Shown here piece by piece: positions 56,620-64,000 of a stretch of 64,000 bases of DNA. The stretch's first letter is position 1; every line of letters begins with the position of its first letter. A model generated the notes under the pieces. It was not told the origin of the DNA, made no database searches, and was given only the letters and a program-made list of their open reading frames with translations. Source of the DNA: Schaalia sp. ZJ405 (GTDB lineage Bacteria; Actinomycetota; Actinomycetes; Actinomycetales; Actinomycetaceae); assembly GCF_011038885.2 (NCBI RefSeq), contig NZ_CP064952.1:992001-1056000 (forward strand), read 5' to 3'. The translations under genes and the position numbers were made by a program.

Positions 56620-59274
56620 ATGCCAATGGTTCCACTGTCGTGGCTGTCTGACCACGTTGAGATTGATCCCGGCGTTGACGCTTCCAGCCTCGCGGCTGCC
56701 CTTGTTCGGATTGGCCTTGAAGAAGAGGAAATCCACCCCGCGCGTGTGACCGGGCCGCTCGTTGTTGGCCGCGTTCTGTCTCGCGTTGAAGAGACCGCAT
56801 CGAACGGTAAAGTTGTCAACTACTGCCGTGTTGACTGCGGTGAATTCAATGACGCACCGGGAACAGGGAAAGAACCTTCCGAGCTGCCTAGTCGTGGGAT
56901 TATCTGCGGTGCCCACAATTTCGACGTTGACGACCTCGTTGTTGTTGCTCTGCCGGGGGCTGTGCTTCCCGGAGATTTCGCGATTGCGGCGCGCAAGACT
57001 TACGGACATATCTCCGACGGCATGATCTGTTCGGCACGGGAACTGGGCCTAGGAGAGGACCACTCCGGCATCATCGTGCTCCCCACGATGTTCCCCGACC
57101 GTGAAATCCCTGCGCCCGGCACCGACATTGTGACCTGGCTGGGCCTTGGTGAAGAAGTCCTTGAAATTAACGTCACCCCCGATCGCGGGTACTGCTTCTC
57201 GATGCGCGGCGTGGCCCGTGAATACTCCCATTCAACGGGTGCCCCTTTCACGGATCCCGGTCTCCCCGGAGCCCTCGGGGGGTGCCCACCGGCTGCTTCC
57301 GCCGACGGTTTCCCCGTTCGCATTACCGATGACGCGCCGATCCGTGGTCATCGTGGCGCTGATCGCTTCGTTGCGCGCGTGGTCCGCGGCGTCAACCCGA
57401 ATGCGCCAACACCTCGGTGGATGGTTGAGCGCCTGGAGATGGCGGGGATGCGGTCCGTGTCCCTCGCTGTTGACATCACGAACTACGTCATGCTTGACCT
57501 TGGGCAGCCGATGCACGCCTATGACCTCGATGCCCTCGAAGGTCCGATCGTTGTTCGGCGTGCACGCCCTCAGGAAACACTGACAACCCTGGATGGGCAG
57601 ACGCTCGACCTCGATCCTGAGGACCTGCTCATCACGGATTCCCCCGAGGGTGAAGGATCCCGGATCATTGGTTTAGCCGGTGTCATGGGTGGGCAATACT
57701 CAGAGGTTGAGTCGGACACAACGAATGTTCTCCTTGAGGCCGCCCACTTTGATTCCGTCTCCGTTGCCCGATCCGCCAGACGTCACAAGCTCCATTCGGA
57801 CGCGTCGAAGCGTTTTGAGCGCGGAACCGATCCGCAGCTCCCCGCTGTTGCGGCGCAGCGGGCCGTTGAATTGCTTGTCGAATACGGCGGGGGAGTTGCC
57901 GACGACGCAGCAACCGATGTTGATGAGCGCGAAGAATCTCCAACGATTTCCCTTCCCTACGGCGAAGCGCAGCGACTGACGGGCGTGTCCTTGAGCGTCG
58001 ATCGAATCCGGGAGGTCCTTGAACTCATCGGCGCAACCATTGAGTCAGCGGATGATGAGGCGCGTGTCCTCACCGTTATTCCTCCGTCGTGGCGCCCTGA
58101 CCTGAAGGCTGGAGCCGACCTCGTTGAGGAAATTGCCCGTCTTGACGGCTACGACAACATTCCCTCGGTTCTCCCGCCAGCCCCCGCCGGTCGCGGCCTG
58201 ACTCAGGCTCAGAAGGCACGCCGTATCGCTGCGGACGTTCTGGCTCAGTCTGGTCTCGTCGAGGTTGAGTCCTATCCTTTCGTGTCGGATTCCTTTGACC
58301 GTCAGGGGCTTGCGCAGGATGATCCGCGCCGTCATGCTCTGCGGATGCGCAACCCGATGGCTGACGATGCGCCGCTGCTGCGCACGTCGATCCTCGACAC
58401 GCTTTTAGATGTCGCGGGACGCAATGTGTCACGAGGCAACGAGAACACTGCGGTGTTTGAGATGGGAATGGTTGCCCGTCCTGAGGGCACGGTGCCTTGT
58501 GAACTCCCGACCGCCGAGCATCGTCCCGATGACCAGACGCTTGCCGCGCTCTTTGCTGGTACTCCGGCGCAGCCGTGGCACGTGGGAGCGATCCTCACAG
58601 GAAATGCGCACATGCCGAGTGTTCTTGGAGCCTCGCGGCCCGTTGATTGGGCGGATGCGCTTGAATGTGTCCGATCCGTTGCTCGCGCCCTTGGGGTGCG
58701 TGTTGAAGTAACTCGTGCGTGGATGCCTCAGGTGGAGAAACGCCGTGGTGCTCCAATGCCGGAGCCTGCAACGAATCCCGCTGATGTTGCTCCGTGGCAT
58801 CCTGGGCGAGTGGCCCGCGTGTTCGTTCGCGCGGGACGTGAGTTGCGTTCGATTGCCCTTGCCGGCGAGCTTTCACCGTCGGCATGCCGCGCTTTCGGTT
58901 TGCCCTCGCGTTCGGTGGCCTTCGAGCTCGACCTCGATGCTCTGATCGCGTCGATGGCTGACGAGCCGATCCAGGTTAAAGCGGTATCGACGTATCCGCT
59001 GGCCAAAGAGGATATTGCTCTGGTTGTTCCTGCGGATGTCCCGGTGTCGCGCGTCGAGCAGGTGATCCGCAAAGCCGGTGGTGCGCTTCTTGAGCGAGTG
59101 ACCCTCTTCGATATTTACGAGGGCGATCAGGTTGCGGCTGGTTCACGATCATTGGCTTTCAGTTTGAGACTGAGGGCCGCTGACCACACGCTGACGGCGG
59201 AGGAATCCGCTGGTGTGCGTGACGGAATCGTTGCGATGGCGAAGAAACAGTTGGGAGCCCAACTGCGGGCGTAG
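56620..59274 (+). CDS. pheT: Phenylalanyl-tRNA synthetase beta subunit
   Basis: Binds and edits tRNA-Phe. The 884-residue protein carries the domains in order: a tRNA-binding OB-like domain (about residues 40-155), the B3/B4 editing domain (about 215-400, with HAYDLDAL), the B5 domain (about 430-500), a catalytic-like class II core and the C-terminal FDX-ACB domain (VSTYPLAKEDIALVV ... LTAEE). ATG 56620 follows AGGAAGGGGA. Long frames in other registers here are shadows. Confidence 0.96.
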   Translation: MPMVPLSWLSDHVEIDPGVDASSLAAALVRIGLEEEEIHPARVTGPLVVGRVLSRVEETASNGKVVNYCRVDCGEFNDAPGTGKEPSELPSRGIICGAHNFDVDDLVVVALPGAVLPGDFAIAARKTYGHISDGMICSARELGLGEDHSGIIVLPTMFPDREIPAPGTDIVTWLGLGEEVLEINVTPDRGYCFSMRGVAREYSHSTGAPFTDPGLPGALGGCPPAASADGFPVRITDDAPIRGHRGADRFVARVVRGVNPNAPTPRWMVERLEMAGMRSVSLAVDITNYVMLDLGQPMHAYDLDALEGPIVVRRARPQETLTTLDGQTLDLDPEDLLITDSPEGEGSRIIGLAGVMGGQYSEVESDTTNVLLEAAHFDSVSVARSARRHKLHSDASKRFERGTDPQLPAVAAQRAVELLVEYGGGVADDAATDVDEREESPTISLPYGEAQRLTGVSLSVDRIREVLELIGATIESADDEARVLTVIPPSWRPDLKAGADLVEEIARLDGYDNIPSVLPPAPAGRGLTQAQKARRIAADVLAQSGLVEVESYPFVSDSFDRQGLAQDDPRRHALRMRNPMADDAPLLRTSILDTLLDVAGRNVSRGNENTAVFEMGMVARPEGTVPCELPTAEHRPDDQTLAALFAGTPAQPWHVGAILTGNAHMPSVLGASRPVDWADALECVRSVARALGVRVEVTRAWMPQVEKRRGAPMPEPATNPADVAPWHPGRVARVFVRAGRELRSIALAGELSPSACRAFGLPSRSVAFELDLDALIASMADEPIQVKAVSTYPLAKEDIALVVPADVPVSRVEQVIRKAGGALLERVTLFDIYEGDQVAAGSRSLAFSLRLRAADHTLTAEESAGVRDGIVAMAKKQLGAQLRA

Positions 59275-59313
59275 GATTTTCGTCCTTTCGTGTGGTAACC
59301 AACGCAAAAGAGG

Positions 59314-59340
59314 ATCCCGGCTCAGTTTTCGAGCCGGGAT
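59314..59340 (+). terminator. Terminator hairpin after pheT
   Basis: A perfect ten-base stem (ATCCCGGCTC at 59314-59323, complement at 59331-59340) with a seven-base loop and TTCTGT behind. Confidence 0.8.
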
Positions 59341-59357
59341 TCTGTCACACTAGGGAC

Positions 59358-59861
59358 ATGCACATTTTGGTTACCGCTGCATCCAAGCATGGTTCAACAA
59401 ATGACGTTGCAGACGCGATTGCGCAGCGCCTACGCGACAAGGGCCACGACGTTGATCGCATGGCCCCTGCGGATGTGACGTCGATCGACACCTATGACGC
59501 GGTGATTGTTGGTTCGGCTGTGTACATCCTTCAGTGGATGGAGGCCGCTCACGACTTCATGGAGCGTTTCGCTGATCAGTTGAAAACCACGCGGGTGTGG
59601 GCGTTCTCCGTGGGGATGAACGGTGTTCCCAAACATGCCCCTCAGGATCCGACGCGTATCGGACCTCTTCTCACGCGCGTTGAAGCGATTGACCTTCATT
59701 CCTTCGCCGGTCGTTACAACCCTGCTGTGCTGTCGCTTCGTGAACGCTCGGTTGCGCGTCTTGCGGGTGTCATTGAGGGAGATTTCCGCGATTGGGACGC
59801 AGTGAATGAGTGGGCGGATTCGATTGACGCTGCTTTGAGGAAGAACGAGATTCAGGCGTAG
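59358..59861 (+). CDS. Flavodoxin-domain protein (protoporphyrinogen-oxidase/HemG-like)
   Basis: A 167-residue protein with a flavodoxin fold: the FMN phosphate loop ITAASKHGSTNDVADAIA at the start (here VTAASKHGSTND), DAVIVGSAVYILQWME and WAFSVGMNGVP. Such proteins include menaquinone-dependent protoporphyrinogen oxidase (HemG) and general oxidoreductases; the heme assignment cannot be proved here. ATG 59358 begins the first strand; the in-frame start at 59292 lies in the terminator. Confidence 0.8.
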   Translation: MHILVTAASKHGSTNDVADAIAQRLRDKGHDVDRMAPADVTSIDTYDAVIVGSAVYILQWMEAAHDFMERFADQLKTTRVWAFSVGMNGVPKHAPQDPTRIGPLLTRVEAIDLHSFAGRYNPAVLSLRERSVARLAGVIEGDFRDWDAVNEWADSIDAALRKNEIQA

Positions 59862-60027
59862 TTTGTGCCGCCGTTTGTCGGTGTGTGCGGCTGAGGGGGC
59901 AGTGTCCAAAGGCTGGCTTCCCGTGTCTGAGAGGGTCATGGGGCTCGCGAGCTGAGCGCTCGGGCTCGATGTATGTCACATGAAACGCTGATTTCATTTT
60001 CATGCGTTGAAGCGTATAATCATACAC
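59862..60027 (+). promoter_or_regulatory. argC promoter and likely ArgR operators
   Basis: A palindrome ATGAAA-N6-TTTCAT at 59980-59997 overlaps the -35 position and resembles an ArgR box. The -10 is a perfect TATAAT at 60015-60020, inside a second palindrome GTAT-N4-ATAC (60014-60025). ATG 60028 follows seven bases later without a ribosome site, so the message is probably leaderless and repressed by ArgR, whose gene ends the operon. Confidence 0.7.
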
Positions 60028-61089
60028 ATGATGTTTTCGGTAGCAGTTGCCGGAGCCTCCGGATACGCCGGGGGAGAAATTCTTCGGCTCCTTGGGCAGC
60101 ATCCCCACATGAAAGTGACAACGGTCACCGGCTCATCAACAGCGGGCGACCGTCTGATTGACCATCAGCCACACCTGACGGCACTGGCAGATTTGCGTAT
60201 CCGTGAAACAACGGTTGACGTGCTCGCCGGTCATGACGTTGTCTTCCTTGCCCTTCCTCACGGACATTCGGGGAAAATCGGTGAGGAACTGGCGCAAAAG
60301 AGCCCGAAAACACTCGTCGTTGACTGCGCGGCCGACCATCGCCTCACCAGCGCCACCGAATGGGAACGCTACTACGCAAGCACATTCAGCCCTGCCTGGA
60401 CCTACGGCATGCCCGAACTCATCCACGCAGGAGAACACACCGCGACTGCGCAGCGCGCCGCCCTGGCCAAGACCCAACGAATCGCCGTTCCCGGATGCAA
60501 TGTCACTGCGGTGACCCTGGCAATTCAACCAGCCGTCCATGCGGGAATCGTTGATGCCAGCGCGCTGAACGCAACCCTCGCCGTCGGCTACTCCGGAGCG
60601 GGGAAGAAAGCGGCCACTCGGCTTCTGGCATCCGAAGCTCTGGGCAATCTCGTCCCATACGGCGTCGGCGGTACCCATCGTCATATCCCCGAGATCATCC
60701 AGAACCTTCACGTTGCCGGTGGCCAAGACGTTCGCGTTGCATTCACGCCCGTCCTCGTCCCCGTATCCCGAGGAATCCTTGCCACGGTCACAGCCCCGCT
60801 TCGCCCCAACGTCACCCCGGACCAATGCCGCGCCGCCCTAGAAATTTACCGCGAGGAAACGGCGATCGACGTCCTCGGCAATGGAGAAATCCCGACAACG
60901 AAACCCGTCATCGGCACAGGCCGCGCACAGGTCAACGTCTTCGTTGATGACAGAGCAGGGGTCCTCGTTGCACTTGCAGCAATTGACAACCTCGGCAAGG
61001 GAACAGGAACCGCAGCTATTCAGAGTGCCAATCTCGCCCTCGGGCTCGATGAATGGACTGGAATCCCCATGATTGGAGTAACGCCGTGA
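60028..61089 (+). CDS. argC: N-acetyl-gamma-glutamyl-phosphate reductase
   Basis: Third step of arginine synthesis. The 353-residue NADPH enzyme has AVAGASGYAGGEILRLL (dinucleotide binding), FLALPHGHSG, the catalytic Cys in VPGCNVTA and YSGAGKKA. ATG 60028 (or 60031) sits just after the -10 element. The stop overlaps argJ by four bases (GTGA). Confidence 0.95.
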   Translation: MMFSVAVAGASGYAGGEILRLLGQHPHMKVTTVTGSSTAGDRLIDHQPHLTALADLRIRETTVDVLAGHDVVFLALPHGHSGKIGEELAQKSPKTLVVDCAADHRLTSATEWERYYASTFSPAWTYGMPELIHAGEHTATAQRAALAKTQRIAVPGCNVTAVTLAIQPAVHAGIVDASALNATLAVGYSGAGKKAATRLLASEALGNLVPYGVGGTHRHIPEIIQNLHVAGGQDVRVAFTPVLVPVSRGILATVTAPLRPNVTPDQCRAALEIYREETAIDVLGNGEIPTTKPVIGTGRAQVNVFVDDRAGVLVALAAIDNLGKGTGTAAIQSANLALGLDEWTGIPMIGVTP

Positions 61090-62267
61090 CAGATACATGC
61101 TCAGTGACCGCTCCCCAAGGATTCCGGGCGCAGGGTGTCGCCGCTGGAATCAAGTCCACGGGAAATAGAGACCTCGCCCTCGTTGTCAATGAGGGACCAC
61201 ACCCGGTGTCCGCCGGAGTTTTCACATCGAACCGCGTTGTTGCCGCACCGGTGACCCTCACTCGCGCTCACCTGAGCCGCGCGACACTGCGCGCGATTGT
61301 GCTCAACTCCGGCGGTGCGAACGCATGTACGGGGCAGCCAGGTGCCGAAGATGCCCATACAACGGCAAGCTACGTCGGACAGGTACTCGGCCTCGACCCC
61401 ACGGAAGTTGGCGTGTGTTCAACGGGGATGATTGGGACACGTCTGCCGATGGAGGCGCTGATCGCCGGTATCGACACCGCTGCCGCCACCCTTGAGTCCT
61501 CAGCTGAGGCCGGATTCAACGCCGCGGACGCCATCCGCACCACCGATACCGTGGCCAAAACCTACGAATACTTAGACCCGGCCGGATGGTCGATTGGGGG
61601 AATGGCAAAGGGAGCGGGAATGCTCGCCCCCGGGCTGGCCACAATGCTGTGCGTCCTGACAACCGACGCGATCCTTCCCGCCGAATCGGCGACGGAGATC
61701 CTTGCGGAAGCCGTACGGACAACCTTTAATCGCACCGACTCGGACGGATGTATGTCAACGAACGACTCCGTGATCCTCCTGGCATCGGGAGCCTCCGGGG
61801 TGAGGGTCGATGCCGGAGTCTTTACCGAATCTCTGCGCGATGCGTGCGGGGCGTTAGCCAAGCAGCTGATTGCCGATGCCGAGGGCGCCTCACACGACAT
61901 CGAAATCGTGGTGACGAATGCGTCTGATGAGAAAGCCGGTGAAGCCGTTGCCCGAGCCGTCGCCCGATCAAATCTTTTCAAGACCGCAGTATTTGGTAAT
62001 GACCCGAACTGGGGGAGAATCCTTTCCGAAGTCGGCACCGTGCCGGTAGACGTTGCCCCCTACGACCCGGACCACGTGAATGTTTCAATTAACGGCGTCA
62101 TGGTGTGTCGCGGTGGCGGACTGGGAGAGCCCCGTGAGTTGGTTGACATGACCGGCCGGGACGTTCGGATTGTCATCGACCTCGGCGCAGGAAACACCGA
62201 GGTCACACTGTGGACCAACGACCTGACACACGACTACGTTCACGAAAACAGCGCCTACTCATCATGA
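61086..62267 (+). CDS. argJ: Bifunctional ornithine acetyltransferase / N-acetylglutamate synthase
   Basis: Recycles the acetyl group from N-acetylornithine to glutamate. The 393-residue protein self-cleaves at the Thr of LATMLCVLTTDA into alpha and beta chains; GGMAKGAGMLAPG precedes it. Start GTG 61086 overlaps argC; the stop overlaps argD (ATGA). argB, which normally follows, is missing. Confidence 0.94.
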   Translation: MTDTCSVTAPQGFRAQGVAAGIKSTGNRDLALVVNEGPHPVSAGVFTSNRVVAAPVTLTRAHLSRATLRAIVLNSGGANACTGQPGAEDAHTTASYVGQVLGLDPTEVGVCSTGMIGTRLPMEALIAGIDTAAATLESSAEAGFNAADAIRTTDTVAKTYEYLDPAGWSIGGMAKGAGMLAPGLATMLCVLTTDAILPAESATEILAEAVRTTFNRTDSDGCMSTNDSVILLASGASGVRVDAGVFTESLRDACGALAKQLIADAEGASHDIEIVVTNASDEKAGEAVARAVARSNLFKTAVFGNDPNWGRILSEVGTVPVDVAPYDPDHVNVSINGVMVCRGGGLGEPRELVDMTGRDVRIVIDLGAGNTEVTLWTNDLTHDYVHENSAYSS

Positions 62268-63577
62268 ATACTCCGACAAATCCGATGACACCCGCCACCC
62301 CAGTCGCCGACGCGACGACGGGGCAGGCCCCCGAACACGCGAAACACGCCGCTGAGACATGGGCTGCGCGCTATGCCGGAGCTGTGATGAACACCTTCGG
62401 AACCCCGCAGCTCACCCTCACCGGTGGACACGGATGCACCCTCGTTGACGACGAAGGAAAGGAATACCTTGATCTCCTGGGGGGAATTGCCGTCAACGTC
62501 CTCGGTCAGGCTCACCCTGCCGTTGTCGCGGCGGTCACCGAGCAGATCCACACCCTCGGTCACGTCTCAAACTATTTCGCAACACCTCCGCATATCCAAT
62601 TGGCAGAACGCCTGCTATCCATCATCTCCACCGATGAGACACCCGAGGAATCACGTGTCTTCTTAGCCAATTCAGGGGCGGAAGCAAATGAGTGCGCATT
62701 GAAGATCGTCAAGGCCTACGGCGTATCGACAGGGCGCACACGGATCCTCGTCCTCGATCATGCATTCCACGGCCGGACCCTCGGGGCACTGTCGCTGACA
62801 TGGAAAGAGGCATACCGGCAGCCCTTCGCGCCGCTCATTCCGGGAATCGAATTTATCCCGGCAAACGATAGTGATGCCCTACGCACAGCAATGAACGAGG
62901 ACGTCGCCGGTTTCTTCGTTGAACCCATCCAAGGCGAAGCAGGAGTGCACGTTCTGGACGACGACTATCTGCGCCTCGCGCGAGAACTGACGCGCGAACA
63001 CGGGGCGCTGCTAGTTGTTGATGAAGTTCAATGCGGTATTGGGCGAACCGGCGCATGGATGGGACATCATCACAGCGCGATCACTCCCGATGTTGTCACC
63101 TTGGCTAAGGGACTGGGCGGCGGACTGCCCATCGGAGCGTGTGTTGCCTTCGGGGAGACGGCCTCAATCCTTGGACCGGGAATGCACGGGACAACTTTCG
63201 GAGGAAATCCCGTGTGCGCGGCAGCGGCCGTGGCCGTCCTCGACACCATTGAGTCCGAGGGCCTCATTGAACACGCCCGCGACCTCGGCCATTGGCTACG
63301 CTGCGCCCTGCGAGAGGCCGCTCCCCACATGATTTCAGAGGTACGAGGACGAGGCCTCCTCATCGGCATCGAATTGACGCACGACATCGCGCCACAGATT
63401 GTTGCGTGTGCTCGCGACGCCGGATTCATTGTCAACGCAACATCTGCGAAAGTTCTGCGGCTGGCACCGCCACTGATCCTCAGCCAAGACGAAGCAGCGA
63501 GCTTCGTTGACGCATTCCCGTCGATGATCAGCCAAGCGCAGACAATGGTTTCGGCCGAGCGAAAGGACTCGAAATGA
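62264..63577 (+). CDS. argD: Acetylornithine aminotransferase
   Basis: PLP-dependent fold-type I enzyme of arginine synthesis. The 437-residue protein has FFVEPIQGEAGV, the PLP-binding lysine in VTLAKGLGGGLPIGA and GTTFGGNPVCAAAA. About 45 extra residues (rich in Thr, Ala, Pro) precede the core. ATG 62264 overlaps argJ and its stop overlaps argR (ATGA). A 9-mer motif copy is at 63343. Confidence 0.94.
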   Translation: MNTPTNPMTPATPVADATTGQAPEHAKHAAETWAARYAGAVMNTFGTPQLTLTGGHGCTLVDDEGKEYLDLLGGIAVNVLGQAHPAVVAAVTEQIHTLGHVSNYFATPPHIQLAERLLSIISTDETPEESRVFLANSGAEANECALKIVKAYGVSTGRTRILVLDHAFHGRTLGALSLTWKEAYRQPFAPLIPGIEFIPANDSDALRTAMNEDVAGFFVEPIQGEAGVHVLDDDYLRLARELTREHGALLVVDEVQCGIGRTGAWMGHHHSAITPDVVTLAKGLGGGLPIGACVAFGETASILGPGMHGTTFGGNPVCAAAAVAVLDTIESEGLIEHARDLGHWLRCALREAAPHMISEVRGRGLLIGIELTHDIAPQIVACARDAGFIVNATSAKVLRLAPPLILSQDEAASFVDAFPSMISQAQTMVSAERKDSK

Positions 63578-64000
63578 CTCCCGCTATTCCGTCGACTCGC
63601 GCTGGACGGCAAGCAGCGATCCGAGAGATCCTGGCATCGACACATATCGCATCGCAAGAACAGCTGCGATCACAGCTTGTGGATCTGGGTGTCGACGTCA
63701 CTCAGGCAACGCTTTCACGTGACCTCATGGATATGCGGGCAACAAAAATTCGGACCGCCGATGGGGTGCTGCAGTATTCGGTGCCCGATATTGATGGCGT
63801 CCCAACCCATGACGGTGAAGCCACTCAGGAACGTCTTGTTCGGTGGTGCCAATCGCTTCTCGTCACCGCGATCCGTATCGAACACCAGCTGGTGATCCGC
63901 ACGCTCGTCGGCGGAGCAAACCTCCTTGGATCCGCGCTCGATTCCGCACGTTTTGATGAAATTGTTGGAACGATCGCAGGAGATGACACAATCCTCGTGA
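63574..64000 (+). CDS. argR: Arginine repressor ArgR (3' end beyond window)
   Basis: Hexameric arginine-dependent repressor of the arg operon. The first 142 residues are present and the gene runs on past the window edge (last codon GTG, no stop). Visible are the N-terminal winged helix (STRAGRQAAIREILAS ... VTQATLSRDLMDMRA) and the C-terminal arginine-binding part ending GTIAGDDTILV, with the GT(I/V)AGDDT motif that touches arginine. It starts at ATG 63574, coupled to argD. Confidence 0.95.
   Translation, partial: MTPAIPSTRAGRQAAIREILASTHIASQEQLRSQLVDLGVDVTQATLSRDLMDMRATKIRTADGVLQYSVPDIDGVPTHDGEATQERLVRWCQSLLVTAIRIEHQLVIRTLVGGANLLGSALDSARFDEIVGTIAGDDTILV

Larger units (their letters stand above)
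182..63351. repeat. Dispersed motif GACGAGGACG (9-mer core ACGAGGACG), both strands
   Basis: Exact 10-mers start at 182, 3742, 11291, 14653, 25716, 44622, 46919 and 55177 (plus strand) and at 5363, 6262, 11432, 15463, 44185, 52365, 54319 and 60750 (as CGTCCTCGTC). Shorter 9-mer copies are at 23335, 45684, 46451 and 63343. Chance would give about 0.2 exact 10-mers in 64 kb at this composition. Copies fall in ftsY-ffh, M23-rpsB, lipB-NIF3, surface-ppgK and map-panB gaps and in genes in different frames. None lies between 25.7 and 44.2 kb. Confidence 0.85.

Overview
The window looks like chromosome of a high-G+C actinobacterium, most likely in or near the family Actinomycetaceae (Actinomyces, Schaalia, Trueperella and relatives). 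Three things point there: the gene order from ftsY/ffh through rplS, xerC, rpsB, dxr and ispG matches the conserved actinobacterial order; several proteins belong to actinobacterial families (DUF2469, DUF3145, DUF3052, PpgK, AceE-type pyruvate dehydrogenase); and two very large wall-anchored proteins carry LAxTG sorting signals. G+C is high (high fifties per cent by eye). I cannot name the species.

Layout. Positions 1-9.6 kb hold translation and secretion genes: ftsY (end), ffh, an amidohydrolase, an inositol-phosphatase homologue on the other strand, rpsP-khpA, rimM-trmD, rplS, lepB-rnhB and a DUF2469 gene. Positions 9.7-13.8 kb hold yraN, comM (broken by a one-base frameshift), dprA and a XerC/D recombinase. 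An accessory pair on the minus strand (14.1-15.4 kb) has an M23 peptidase translationally coupled to a small nuclease-like protein that resembles polymorphic-toxin tips. Positions 15.7-25.4 kb are the rpsB-tsf, pyrH-frr-cdsA-rlmN-DivIVA and dxr-rseP-ispG blocks. Positions 25.4-31.8 kb have two small unknown proteins, proS-def, DUF3145 with a degenerate acyl-carrier-like gene, and aspA.

From 31.8 to 42.8 kb there is a candidate structured small RNA, aceE, a 2,288-residue Cna_B-repeat adhesin and a DUF3052 gene. Positions 42.9-48.6 kb carry tRNA-Val(UAC), an AMP-forming ligase with lipA and lipB (lipoylation, which serves 2-oxoacid dehydrogenase complexes), a NIF3-family gene with a zinc-ribbon-family protein that has lost its cysteines, and rnpB. 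Positions 48.7-52.3 kb hold a small membrane protein and a coiled-coil/CAP surface protein whose 5' end looks frameshifted. Positions 52.4-64 kb contain ppgK, map, panB, pheST, a flavodoxin-like gene and an argC-argJ-argD-argR operon lacking argB and argF; argR runs off the window.

Most unusual signals: (1) a short motif, GACGAGGACG, occurs at least 16 times exactly plus 4 times as a 9-mer, on both strands, in several reading frames and in intergenic DNA, far above chance; it looks like an uptake-type or recombination-type genome signature. (2) Homopolymeric G/C tracts of 9-10 lie in the 5' regions of both surface-protein genes, with a third near the nuclease gene, suggesting phase variation. 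(3) A nuclease-like orphan toxin domain is coupled to an M23 peptidase. (4) A promoter, long closing stem and terminator define a probable small RNA between aspA and aceE. (5) TrmD is fused to a GNAT acetyltransferase domain.
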